The translations under genes were made by a program, and so were the position numbers. 64,000 nt of DNA from contig JAJEKB010021049.1 of NCBI GenBank assembly GCA_022393335.1, positions 36,062-100,061 on the forward strand, in the 5' to 3' direction. Each line of letters begins with the position of its first letter. Position 1 is the stretch's first letter. The stretch is from Macrotrachela quadricornifera. Its lineage: Eukaryota; Rotifera; Eurotatoria; Philodinida; Philodinidae. Below the pieces are notes generated by a model that did no database searches, was not told the origin of the DNA, and saw nothing but the letters and a program-made list of their open reading frames with translations. Of the stretch, positions 1-11,667 are shown piece by piece.

Positions 1-1977
1 ATTCATGAATTTATGCTTTATTTGAAATTTTGAATAGATATTGTTTGCTAAATAAATAGAGTGCAAGCGTCTATATCTCAAGATATTAAAAAGTAATATA
101 GATAAATCGATTACTTGTTATCAAATCAATGTGTCCATTTAACAACACTATATAACTTAGTGACTCATGTATTTCAACAAGTGTTTCTAAAGTATTCTTT
201 CATTTTGTATTTATTCTACTTGGATCCATAATATATAGTAGTCAAAATATTTCAAAATCTATTGGATAATGATTAGAAAATTCGTAGTAGAAAATAGTAA
301 AATAACATTCTACAATTTATGATATCTTATGTGTTAATAATTGGCGTGACCAAGAAGTATTTTGTTTTGCTCCAATATTACGACTAGAATTGATGTTCTT
401 CATATGTGTCGGTTGCTCTCCTCTTAGTTTAAGACATCTATAATCTCATGTAATTAAAATTACTCGCTGCAAGTTTTGATGATGTTCAGCATACAATTCT
501 TACCTTTTGCAAATTTCGTAGTATGTTAAAAATTTATATAGCAACTGAATTGTATTATCAACGACTGTCTCAGGTCAGATCTAAAATATAATATTTCATG
601 ATGATATCTGAATGATATAAATATTTACTATCGCAAGTTAGCACAGTAGGAGTTGCTTCTGGAAGAGAAGGCTATTTCTCTTTGAAGATAGAACAAATCG
701 TAAACTTTGTGGAGCGGACTAGAATTACTAGAGAACGAGGTACAAAGTTATACATAAGGCTTGATTCAAAACTTTACTGTTTTAGGAGTTGTAAATGTTA
801 TATTCGACAATTCTAGTCCAATTTGCCAACAATTTCTGTAAAAAAAAACTCTGTATTTTGAGTTTTTTTCGTTTATTACTGAGGAAATCAGATCTATTTT
901 TTAAGCATTTCTTTGTTCAACTATTCCAAAAGACTCTAAAAGACCAACTTAAAAGTCATTATCTTCTATGATTCGATACGTTTTCATCTATTGTTTCCAA
1001 TGCTGAAAACCACAACTTTCTACCATGTTCTTATCGAGAGTTATTCAAAAAATACTCACGTGTCTTCTTTTTTGGAAAGTACATTACTATCACGACAACA
1101 AGTAGAACATCAACAATCATCGCAACTACGATGTCCACTACCATAAACACAGCAATTACGACTACTACAGTATTGATGACTACAACAGTAGTGTAAAATC
1201 ACATTCTCTTTTTCTACTCTATTGAAAATCGCATTCTGTTACCAGATCACATATCGATCAATAAGTAAATTGAGATAATCTATGTTATATTGATTAAATT
1301 ATAACGGAATTATTCAATTGGCATCTAAATTTCTATATTGTTATATTCAAATCGATGAATCTATCTTTTATTTATAATAATTTTTAATAAGACAAAATTT
1401 CGTTTATTTTTTTTTATAAGAGAATTAATTTTTACAGTTTCAACTGTCTTTAAATCAATGTATCATTCTTTCTTTGTATAGTAATATTAAATTACCCATT
1501 TCTAACTCATTGAAAAAACGTAACAAAAAATATGTTAATCATCTTTATCCAATTCATCAAACTACAAAACTATTTACTTATATAACATATAAAATAATAT
1601 TAAACAGTTCTTAGAGAATATACGCAAAAAATAATTTACCACGTTTGTAACGATGAAATGTCTATCTTAACAAACAAAGTGTAACCATTGTGATCATTGA
1701 ACTTTATTAATAAATAAAAAAAAGAATTTTTTTTCATATATCCTATTAACGATATTTTACAATAGAACATTTATCATTTTCATTTCTCGCAATAGTTCTA
1801 TGAATATATGTGCGTATGAAAAATAGACGCCATTTTAATATAAAAAGAATATTATCTATTATTTGAATAATGTCAGTAAAGAAATAGAATACAAGGATTG
1901 AAGAAAAGATAAGAGATATCGATATTAAAAAAGAGTACGGAGTGCAAATTTAATAAACATTTTCTATTTTATTTCAC
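1..1977. other. AT-rich spacer upstream of the SLC22-like gene
   Basis: No convincing gene is visible. The only coding-like trace is at about 1085-1195 on the + strand, where one frame reads as a run of Thr, Ile, Ser and Val ending in TAA. It looks like a low-complexity mucin-type tail, but no flanking exon was found, so it is not called as a gene. The rest is AT-rich single-copy-looking sequence. Confidence 0.5.
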
Positions 1978-3661
1978 ATGGCATATTCTACTGATGATCC
2001 TAATCAATCCACAATAAAAGATAAATTCGTAGTAAATGATTCAAGAGAAATAACACTTGATAGTGTTCTTAATCAATGTGGAGGTTTAGGTCGATTTCAA
2101 TTATTTCATTATTTTTTTCTTAATTTATTACAAATGTCTGCTGGTCTTGTTTCTTTTTATTATGTTTATGGTGCAGCAGAACCCGAACATCGTTGTCGTC
2201 TTCCATCATATATTTGGCCTGATGATAATCAATATTATCCAGTCAATAACACATTGAAAGATCTTGTGAACAGATATATTCCAATAAATAATGAAAAGTG
2301 GGATAAATGTTACATGCTGGATTCGAATAATAAATCAATTCATTGTCCAAATGGATGGTTATTTGATCGAAGTATTTACGGTTATACATATACAGAAGAA
2401 GCAAGTTTAGTTTGTGATTTAAAAGGAAAAAAAAGTTGGATTTCAACAATGGCACAAATAACTGGATTTAGTCTTTTGATTCTTGGACCATTAGCTGATA
2501 GATTTGGTCGTAAGCCAGTAGTAAGATGTGTTACTTTAACACTCTTTTTTGTTTGTCTATTTTTACAAATATTAATGCAATGGGTTCCAATGTCAGTTAA
2601 TTTAAAGTAAGATAAAAATAAATAAAAATTTATTTGTTTAAATAATTATTTATAGATTTATTATTTTATTAATAAATCAATTTATGTTAGGTTTATCAGC
2701 ATCGATTGGTAGCCTTGTTTTTGTTTTAATGCTTGAATTAACAAGTTGTTCATATAGAAGTATTATTGGTGTTATAGGTTTAATATCTTTTACATTGGGT
2801 ACAGCATTAACAACATTATTTGCTTATTTAACTCGAAATTGGGAATATCATTTATGGTTAATAACATGTTTTATTGGATTATTAACAATTTATCTTTATT
2901 TTATTAGTGAATCCCCAATGTTTTATTATTCAAAAAGAAAATTTGTTCAACTTAAAAATCTTTTATATCATATAAATAAAATGAATGATAAAAAAACTAC
3001 TCTTTCAGATATTGATTTAAATGAATTATTTAATAAAGAAATAATTGATGAAACAAAATTAAATTTAAGAATGAAACTTTTAAAAATATTAACAAATAAA
3101 ATATTAATACAACGATTAATAATAACATGTATAATGGCATTTATTGGAATGTTTTTATATATAAAAATTTCATATGGATTAGCTCTAATGAATACATCTC
3201 CATATATTTCAATGACAATTGGTGCAATTGTTGAAATACTTGGATATATATCTGCAAATATTGTCATGTCTACACGACTTGCTCGAAAATATTCTTATAT
3301 GATATTTACTAGTTTAACAAGTTTATGTGTTTTACTTATTCCATTAATTAATAAACGAACTATTATAGGTACAATTATTGTATCACAATTTGGAAAATTT
3401 TTTATATCTGGATCATTATCAGTAACATGGATTTATATATCAGAATTATTTCCTACATCAATTCGTAGTAGTGCTAATGGTTTTGCTGTTGGTATTAGTA
3501 AAATAGGAGCTATATTAGCACCTGTTATTGATGCAAATATTCGAGAAGATTATTTATCAATAACATTTTATGTTTATGCAAGTTCAGGTCTTTTAGTACT
3601 TTTATTAAGTTTATTATTACCTGAAACAAAATATTTATCATTGACTGATACAATTCATTAA
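1978..3661 (+). CDS. SLC22-type organic cation/anion transporter (MFS), two exons
   Basis: Predicted plasma-membrane transporter of organic ions, major facilitator superfamily, SLC22 family. Exons 1978-2606 and 2656-3661 join across a 49-bp GT..AG intron in frame (AA|A) to give 544 aa, the usual SLC22 length. Visible family marks: the N-terminal TLDSVL..CGGLGRFQ segment before helix 1, a large extracellular loop between helices 1 and 2 (about residues 68-155, Cys at 73, 111, 123 and 146), the MFS loop motif GPLADRFGRK at 170-179, and near the C-terminus YISELFPTSIRSSANG followed by a last helix ending in LLPETK. The first exon alone would end at a TAA inside the intron, so splicing is needed for a full protein. 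Third positions are strongly A/T. An AATAAA-like signal overlaps the stop region. Substrate cannot be told from sequence. Confidence 0.9.
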
Positions 3662-4120
3662 ATAAATCATAAAAATATTTTTTTTAAAATAATATTCATT
3701 TATATTTAAATATATTATTTCAATGGAGAAAAGATTTATTTATTTATCTTTTGATTAATCTACTAATAAATAAACTTATTTAATGATTAACATAAAATAA
3801 GTATTCGTAATTTTTAAAGAAGTTTTTATTGTTTCATTCAATCAAAATAAATTTTTTAACAAATATTTTAAACATATTTTGCATTATTTTGAAGAAATTA
3901 AGATATGATTTTAAATTAATCTTAAAATACATATTAATGCGTTTGTTTTAATAATTGAATTGAAAAATATTTTTTACAATTTTTTAAATTAATTCTTTAT
4001 TCTTTCCATACAATTGTGCGCAGTAGAAGAAAAGTTTTTGATATAAAATAGAATGAAAAATAATGATTATGACAATGGCCTATAAGAAACTCTTCGAAAT
4101 AGTAGTATTTGTCGTACACA

Positions 4121-4390
4121 TTAAATAGATCGTCCAAAATCTTTATTCATTTCTTCTAAATATTTTTCTCTTGTTTCAAGATGAGATAGAAATACAACAA
4201 TGTACATAATATAATGCAAAAACTTCCAAAAATAAGAAAAGTTTCGTGTCTAATACTTTCAAGAAGTATTGGTACAAAAAACAATGATATTGTACAATTA
4301 GCAATTCAATAAGCGACTGTTGTTAATGATATAGCTTTATCATGTATTGTTAATGGAAGTATTTCTGTACAATAAAAGCCATTTACAATT
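4121..4390 (-). pseudogene. 3' end of a decayed MFS sugar-transporter gene
   Basis: On the - strand the sequence reads as the last ~85 residues of a hexose-transporter-like protein (MFS sugar porter family). An EILPLTI segment matches the usual E-[IL]-FP-x-R-[IL]-R before helix 11. Two hydrophobic helices follow, then ETREKYLEEMNKDFG, the typical PET-[RK]-G-K-x-LEEM cytosolic tail. It is dead: the conserved Trp after SLTTVAY is TGA, and a one-base frameshift separates the last helix from the ETREKYLEEM tail. The 5' part of the gene is missing and the sequence runs into MULE transposase remnants just upstream. It belongs to a different MFS family from the SLC22-like gene next door. Confidence 0.6.
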
Positions 4391-4399
4391 ATGATAACC

Positions 4400-5160
4400 T
4401 TCAATGAGAAAGTATAGTCGCCGCATTCAAAATAGATTCCATCTTCTCGTCGCATTCATTATTGGTACGGGAATTAGTAGTTGAAACATTCTACAAATTG
4501 ATGTCAAGCAACCATTGTTTTTCGAAATACTTTAACAATGGATCGATTGATACTCCAAGTAATTGTGAAGCATCATTTCGAATCTCATTATAGCCAATAA
4601 GAACTGTGTCGTATGGGCATTATTGTGAAAGACATGGTTTTTCTACAAAGACCATCTACAATTTCATCTTTAATATATTGTTGTTGAAGGCCTAGTTATT
4701 GAATTTGTCTAAATATTGTCTGTCAAGAACGAAATAACACCCATAGCGTCTAGATGAAGAAAACTAGAAAAAAATGCTTATGTATTAGATCAACACAAGA
4801 CACTTACTTCTGTCTTTACGACTGGTAGGACACCAAATTCGAAATCTGTTAATATTAATTGAGATGAAAAGACTTTGCGACCTTCTTTAGTTATTCGCTT
4901 GATCTCAAAAAAGATTTGTTAATGAGTTGTACCTTTTTTATTAATCATCAGTTCAAATACACAAGATACATCTTGAGTAAATAAGAAATATTTTCAGAAA
5001 GTAGCACTTATTTTTCTTACATGTATCAGAATTAGTTGCATGAATAATGAAAACTTGCATAAAATATGGTGGTGCTTTCAAGAATATGCCAACCATGTAT
5101 GTCATTTGTGAATCCGACAATATATTTAGCGAAAGTTCCCTTCCATATAACAACAGACGC
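4400..5160 (-). pseudogene. Decayed MULE-type (FLYWCH-associated) transposase
   Basis: Separate - strand pieces occur in the right order for a MULE transposase. About 5150-5030 reads TYMVGIFLKAPPYFMQVFIIHA, matching the domain start (W-x-x-DGTF-K-x-P-x-x-F-x-Q-x-x-x-IHA) with the catalytic Asp lost. About 4915-4805 reads LILTDFEFGVLPVVKTE, matching the (M/L)TDFE block. About 4640-4500 reads SIDPLLKYFEKQWLLDI, matching the C-terminal L-x-YFE-x-x-W block, and is followed by an RTNNECD motif near 4450. Frame changes and stops between pieces show it is a relic. No terminal inverted repeats were identified. Confidence 0.6.
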
Positions 5161-5229
5161 TAGTGTCTTGCCTGTGGTTTGTCTAAAACTAAAAATCTTT
5201 CTTCATTGATGGTAAATTTGTATTAGGCT

Positions 5230-6387
5230 GTTAACGAAGTTATTATGTTTTTTTGCAAAATTTTATTTTTATTTTTGTAACTTCAACAATACAACTAGCT
5301 TTCAGTTATATATACACCACTACTATCTATGACTTGTCGCAACGCTCTGGCAGAGATAGGATCCCGCGTTCGTAGAAATCCTTGAACTTTTGATCAAAGA
5401 AGTTGACGATATCAATTTTCACGTCGTTGTCGTCGTCGAACTTTTTCTCACGCAAGTAATGAGAAAGAGAGCGAAATAAATGGTAGTCCATTGACGCCAA
5501 GTCAGAAGAATAAGGTGGATGAGGAATGGTAATCTATCCGAGTTTCAATAATTTTTCGCAGATCGACTGGGCAACATGGGATCGGGCATTGTCATGCAAA
5601 TAGTAAATTCGATCCTGCTTTTCCTTGAGTTTTTCGGCAACTCGGTCCAGTTGTTGACAGTAGAGATCAGCAGTGATAGTACAACCATTTGGAAGAATTT
5701 CTCAGTAAATAATCCCATTGACGCCCCGCCAAGCGCTCAGCATCATCTTCTTGGGATGCAGATCAGAATTAGGTGTTGCTACGCCTGTATGACCAGCGCT
5801 AAGCCACTGGTAATTGTGGTGAGATGTCATTAAATCCATATAGGCATCAAGCCGGTGTTATAGCTGATGTGGTGATAACTCATGGGGTATCCAAACTCCA
5901 TATTTCCATGTCTTGCCTGATTCGTTCAAATGTTTTTCCACTGCATCATAAGAGCACTCAAGCTACTCTGCGAAACACCGTAAAGTCAATAGAGGATCTT
6001 TTCGATAAGCTGCTTTAAAAGACCCACATCCACTTCCATTGGTCTACCGGACCGAGGTAAATCGTCGAGTTCTAAGCTATTGTTGTTAAAGCGATTGAAC
6101 CAATGCTGTGCCGTGCGATTAGAGAGTACATCCTCCTCAATCGTGCTGCATATGTTGTTGACTACTTTCGTTGCTTTGTGACCGAGACAAAATTCATGAA
6201 GTAGAAGCGCTCGAATCTCTTTACAAAAAAGATTCATTTTCAGTTCATGATCAGCGTCCATATCGATGACTTTATTATCATTCAAAAGATATTCACACTC
6301 TCTTTATATACCGTAAGTACGGAAACTTCTAGGACATTCTCGAATGTTTTAGAAAATTTTAAAAAAACGCAGAAACTTTGTTAACAA
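5230..6387 (-). mobile_element. Tc1/mariner-superfamily element (mariner type), degenerate
   Basis: About 1.16 kb. Outer ends form an imperfect inverted repeat: the left end at about 5230 (GTTAACGAAG, then a T-run) pairs with the reverse complement of 6361-6381 (GTTAACAAAG, then TTTCTGCG and a T-run). Similar TTTCTGCG-plus-T-run sequence ends the second mariner remnant near 34225. One broken transposase on the - strand fills most of the interior. Confidence 0.65.
5295..6285 (-). pseudogene. mariner transposase, N-terminal ORF intact, rest broken
   Basis: The first 99 codons (6285-5986) read as an intact mariner paired helix-turn-helix region: an LLHEFCLGHKA segment, then RTAQHWFNRF and DLPRSGRP, the classic ERTAQ-x-WF..D-x-PRSGRP block. 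A stop (TAG at 5986) ends this frame. Downstream - strand pieces continue the family order in shifted frames: YDAVEKHLNESGKTWK near 5950-5900, WIPHELSP near 5890, and the C-terminal LRQVIDSS..ITES ending at TAG 5295-5297. The catalytic D,D34D region is interrupted by stops and frameshifts, so the copy is dead. It is related to but not identical with the remnant at 33.7 kb. Confidence 0.8.
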
Positions 6388-6927
6388 CGTAATTCTTTTG
6401 AGGTTTCGCCATACTTTACGGTGAGTCTATCTTATGCACAGAGGCCGAACTTAAAAGTGATTTATCATTTGAAACGATTTACTCATAAGATACATTTTAG
6501 ATGCATTGAAATGGATTATTAGACCAAGTGATGCAGTTGATTAATACGAATAATAGTTTGAAATTTTTTTTTAATCAACTGTATTATTGTATTGCAACGA
6601 AGCAAATTGATTACTTTATTTATTCAATTTCTGCTACTTTCTGACAACTTTCCTTTATCGTCCTCAACACATTACGGTACTTTCGATGATTTAAAACTGA
6701 TTTCTTTTACTATCAATCAGTTTATTCTCTTTGTTACTTTGCATTTTCCAAGCAGATTCAGTGCACCAAAATTAAGTTATCTTTATAAATGTATATGTTA
6801 AAATAGTGGATCTTTTATCATTTTGTATAATTTAATCATCAATCTAAAAAAAACAGGTTCAAATTGAAAAATATGACAGATCAGAGATGTGCGGGGCAGC
6901 AAATTTTCATGCACTGCGAAACCCGCG

Positions 6928-8399
6928 CACAGTGGGCAACCAGGCGGACATGACCGAAAGTTATATTTTCCCAAGTTCAAATATCGGAATGAATACGTCT
7001 ATGGTTAGTCTATCTTACCCTAAAACTAGATCTCCAGAAATCGAGCCATACCCCTGGAAAAGTCCAGCGTCAAAAAATTGCTCATAAATCGATAATTATA
7101 CGGAGACCATTCCTTTTTTCAACTTATCAAAACATTTTAAAAAGAAAAACTATCTGAAACGAATGACTGACCCATAAGCTATATTGGATGAAAAAAATGA
7201 TTTCGATTGAACCAAAAATGAAATAGAAAAAAAGTGATTATTGGGCCAAAAATAGGTCAAAAAATAGGTCATACCGTATTTTATGAGCGCTACAAAGAGT
7301 TTTCATCCGATTGAGCTGAAATTTTCACCACTCATTCTCCAATGTGTGATTTATCATTGATCATAGCGCGATGTTGAATCAGTGAACACAGGCCGAGCTA
7401 GAGGTCTCCCAAAAAACCAGGTTTCTGCCCAGGAATGGCTAGTTTTGAGAAGATGAGAACGTTTTGACGCAAAACTAAGATCATATTCGGAATCAGCTCA
7501 TCGAGCTGCATCGAATCATATATAACAAGAAGTGTTTCTCAAAAAAAAAAGTTGGTTCTTGTGGTCGATAAGGTTTTGAAAAACAGCCTTTCCATAGTTT
7601 TTAAACGCTACAAAGAGTTTAAGTGCGATTGATCTCAAACTTTCACTAATTATTCTTCCACGTCTGATTCATCATTGACCATAGCGCGACTTCGCACTGA
7701 TGCGCTTAACCGGTGCTATGAGTCTCCTAAAAAATGAGGTTTTTGCCCCCGAATCCCTATTTTTTAAAACAAGGCATCATTTTGATGCAAAACTAAGGTG
7801 ATATTCGGAATCAGCTCGTCGAGCTGCATCCAACCATATATAATAAAAAGCATTTTTTCGAAAAAAAATTTTTGACCTTCGTGCAAGGAAAGCTAAAAAA
7901 GATGAGTCATTCCGTATTTTTCGAGCATTATAAAGAGTTCTCATTCAACTGAACTCAGTCATTTACTCACTGTGTTCATCTATATTAAATTTTCGTTAAC
8001 TATATACATCGTATCGCATCAGAGACCGTATACTATGGGAGGAATTCCTAAGAAAACCCTGATTTTTGACCCTAATTCCTTCTTTTGGCTCCCCAAATCT
8101 CTTTTTTTATCCTTAAAATAACATCTTACCGAGAAACCAAGGTGATTTTCGGAATCAGCGTGCCAAACTACGTCGAATGGTGTGTGACACGATGTATTTT
8201 CTAATAAAAACTTTTTTTCGAAAACTTTGGCAAAGGTACCCCACAGGTGATTTTCACGAAAAATTTTTTTTTTCAAAAAGTGCTTTATTTGCTTAAAGAT
8301 GATTTTCTAAGTGATATATAATCACTTCTAAGCAATAAAAATCCGTTTCAGAGCACGAAACTTACATGTCCGCCTGCTATACGAAAGTTGCCCACTGTG
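6928..8399. mobile_element. Non-autonomous DNA element with CACAGTG termini and 5-bp CCGCG target duplication (Transib-like)
   Basis: Both ends start with the 13-bp CACAGTGGGCAAC, forward at 6928 and as its reverse complement ending at 8399. The same 5 bases, CCGCG, flank both sides (6923-6927 and 8400-8404), which is a clear target site duplication. A second shared block, AGGCGGACATG, lies 7 bp inside the CACAGTG heptamer on the left and 17 bp inside on the right. Transib elements, the relatives of RAG1, are known for CAC-type heptamer termini and 5-bp GC-rich duplications. No transposase ORF is present, so this would be non-autonomous. The interior is mostly three tandem ~310-bp units. Confidence 0.65.
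7262..8275. repeat. Three diverged tandem units of ~310-350 bp
   Basis: Units begin near 7262, 7580 and 7890. Each repeats, in the same order: a CGTATTTT..GAGC/AACGCTACAAAGAGTT start, a CATCATTGA-CATAGCGCGA segment, an AAAACTAAG-GATATTCGGAATCAGC segment, a GAGCTGCATC segment, and a T-rich end near TTTTCGAAAA. Unit 3 is the most diverged. Short ORFs in these units are not conserved between them, so they are not called as genes. Confidence 0.75.
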
Positions 8400-8404
8400 C
8401 CGCG

Positions 8405-9720
8405 ACCCATAACGCTCGTCAACCCACCTCACCCTTTCCATTGAAATTTTCTTCTGAGTACTCTCTGTCCTGCCTCAATCCGTTCATTTTCTTCCTCGGC
8501 TCGCCTGTCTCGTGTAAACAGATCCATCATTTTGCTTCATCTCGCTCCGTCTCCGTAAAACCCAAAAGGAATTTGTATTTTGTCATTTATTCTCAATAAT
8601 TAATTAATTGTTAGATAAAGCCTATACTTGGCTATTTGCCTAAGCAACAGCTGATCGAACCAGTATAATACATTGGGGGTAAACGCATTGATACTGTTTC
8701 TTTTTTCAAGATATCTTTTAATAATCTCTTGGTATTTGATGAACACTGATCGAAAGTGGTACAGATCTTTGAAAATGAACAAGGCACATTTGATAATGTC
8801 ATGGCATCAACCGATTCATAAGATGATAAATCGTGTAATCCAATTAGTTGGTATTGATAAAAGAAAGAATTAGGTAGAAATATCGCTTATAAAAACAAAA
8901 CGGTGCCTTAGTTGTTTTTCACTTATTAATATATACCAACAGCGGATGTCTAACGTAGAAAATAAGTCAGATTTTCTCATGATATTCGTTAGTTTTGACT
9001 GAGGTTAAGTTATTACTCAATCCTAATATGGAATTATAGCAATGAAAAAAAAAGTAATTGGTACAATTAAGAATTCACGACATTCAAGAAAGTGGAGGAA
9101 AAGTACAATTGCCAAAAGGAAAAATTGGCGAATTTACAGAATGCCAAATAATAAATCAATCATTATATACTTTGACATCGTATATAGAAAAGGACATACA
9201 TGTATATTGTTAATTTTTCACGATCTCTTACAGTGCTCCGGAAAATTTTGCCATCCTCCCGAAATTCGTGTCTTTTTATTTGCAACCACCCCGATCCGAA
9301 CCGTTAAATATCTGACGGTACCTATGCCTCGCTCGCTTCGAGTAATTGTAAAAATTTTTGCTCCCGACCTGTCAGTGCCACGTAGCTCTACGGGATCCGT
9401 GCGTCACAATCCGTGGACCGCACACCTTTGTGACAGATAAGTTAATGATATAAGGTTCTAGTCTAGAGTAAACGAGATATTTTATTTTGATAATTTCTAT
9501 ATACGCAAAAAAATTGTTCAACAAAATGAGAATACTTTCGATTGAGGAGTGTTAGCCATAACTCGCAGTGAATCGCAAAGGATTATCATCACATAAACTT
9601 AATAAATCATTTAGTTTGCCAATTCGTTGGTTCGTTATTCCATTAGTCTGTCCATTAGTTATGGCCTTATTATATATGGTTCCACCATCACTCTCAGTGC
9701 AAGATATAAACTCTATATGA
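8405..9720. other. Spacer with no supported gene
   Basis: An open frame at 9042-9440 + has no recognisable domain and an irregular composition, so it is not called. The stretch 9225-9440 is less AT-rich than its surroundings and may be the remains of another element. Confidence 0.4.
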
Positions 9721-9724
9721 TTTT

Positions 9725-11350
9725 GTCCTCATCCTCATTCTTCGGGATGGGGAGAGGAAGAAAAACCGTTTTTTGGGTCGTCAGTTTCTTCACTATTGTG
9801 TGGACAAAAAATAGTATTGTTCGTGTCCGTCGAAGGTTTCGAAGAGCAAAAGAAACCTCAAATCGAGAAAAGGAGAGAGGTTTGGTTTCTGGGTCACGGT
9901 TTGCTTCGCTATTGTACGTGTATTGCATGATGTTGCTTGCGTGGATTTGAGGTTTTGGTGAATGCTCTACAATTCACCCTAAAAAGAATGATATTTCTTC
10001 CTAACAATAGTGGAAACCCAGAAAGAACTTGAATCTGGGAAGGGGAATGCACGAAGTGGGACCCCCAATTTCTCCCATTATTATAAGTGTGAGGCATGGG
10101 ATGTTATTCGGTGCGAATTCTAAAGTATCCTCCAAAGCCTAAGATCTGTGCGAACAACTCCATGCATCACACGTATAATTGTTGAGAAAATCAGGCCCCA
10201 CAAACCGAACCTCACCCTCCCTCCCCTCCACAATGAGCAGCCAGATGACTAAAACAATTTTCGAGATCAGAACTAGTATCGTAGTTTATATTGAAGCTAC
10301 CATGGTCCTGCATTTAAATGCATCTTAAATGCCGCTCTATGGTGTGTATGTAGTAAATAGCAGGCACCACAGCGTACGCCAAATATGTGAATATCATTAA
10401 TAGTACATATAAGTAAAATGTGCGTTTTAAATCAAGGATCTAGTTATATCCATTAGTTATTACGTAGTTATACAGTGTTATATATCTACTATATATTACA
10501 GACCATTTAGACTTCTTGAAGTTCTTTTAACTATAATAGGATCAAAAACTTACCTTAAATATAGTGAAAAATAGCCACTGGCATAGAATACAATTCGTTC
10601 GCAGAATTTCGCGAGAGCTTAAATTCAAGTTTTAATTTATAATTTGATAGAACGTGTTATCATCTACCTTCAGCTAATGCGCAAAGATGCATTATCGAAC
10701 CCTGGTCGAGATATTCGACATTTTGAAAGATCTCAGTGAGATCAGTTAGTCTTGAAAGTTTCAAATATCTTCGTTCCTCCTTTCGTTAAATATGAATACT
10801 TAAAATTTTCTTTAATAAGGTGAAAAAAATTGTTTTTTTCTTATACTCGTATCTCGGAATCGAAGAAACCCAAAAATCAAAGGCTTTCAGAATAAACTGA
10901 CTTCTTTATGTCCCTTCTTCAGGCAAAATTTCAAGTCAAAATTCGCAAATTGTTTTTTCAGGTGAACCTGAGAAGGATTACGACTTTTTCCAAAAAATGC
11001 TGTAAAAATTATAAATCTCGACAAAAGGAAGCTGTAAGCACGAACTTTTTTTAAGATGCTCATAGCTCCTTAGAGCCTACACAATGTACATAGTCTCGAT
11101 TCAAAAGCAATATGGCAATGGGAAGTTGCTCCGGACCACCTTTTTCTGCCAACTGTGCCCCTCACCCTCACCCTCACCCTCCACTATTGTGAGAAGATAA
11201 CATTAGTTTATTCAAGGCAAACTGTAGAGGGCCATTCAAAGCCCTCGATAGACGCGAACACCACTGTTTTTCGTCCATACAATAGTGGAAATTGACGAGC
11301 CAAAAACGGTTTCTCTTCTCCATCCCTCGGAGGGTGAGAATGGAAACACA
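9725..11350. mobile_element. ~1.6-kb element bounded by ~130-bp inverted repeats
   Basis: The left arm (about 9725-9850) contains GGGATGGGGAGAGGAAG, AACCGTTTTTTGGGTCGTC and TTCACTATTGTGTGGAC. The right arm (about 11215-11350), read as reverse complement, carries the same blocks in the same order with roughly 75-80% identity by eye. CACTATTGTG-type motifs recur inside (9797, 11182), and C-rich CTCACC runs lie at 11158-11182 and near 10207. No transposase is visible. The exact ends and any target duplication could not be fixed. Confidence 0.5.
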
Positions 11351-11667
11351 CATATTAGGTGACTAACAAACTAACGGTCTCTCATGATGATAAAGTAATT
11401 AGTGCAAAAATCATTAACGATAGTCTTTGAATTCTTCTAATAATGACTCTCTAGAGTTCCAGTGCGATTTGTGGGTACGAGTCACATGCAATGCTTCTTA
11501 GGTAGCTATGAAAATAAACTTTCGATTAAGAATACAACTGATTACACAGAGTCATTTACTTCAATCTCCTTGGCAATGCAGTTCAACTGACAGTCATGCC
11601 AGTTTGCACTATATGAACACTTTTGATGGTATGATCATATCGTTAAATATATTTATAGATGTTTTGC

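Noticed and set aside
1085..1195. Thr-rich frame ending in TAA
   Set aside because: Could be a mucin-like last exon, but there is no acceptor-plus-upstream exon that can be supported.
5576..6018. Two + strand frames
   Set aside because: Antisense of the mariner transposase.
7262..8599. Short frames within and beside the tandem units, including 8019-8276 (-) and 8366-8599 (+)
   Set aside because: Not conserved between repeat units, and the latter crosses the element boundary.
9042..9440. 132-codon open frame
   Set aside because: No domain, irregular composition, and it lies in what looks like decayed element sequence; no splice context supports it.
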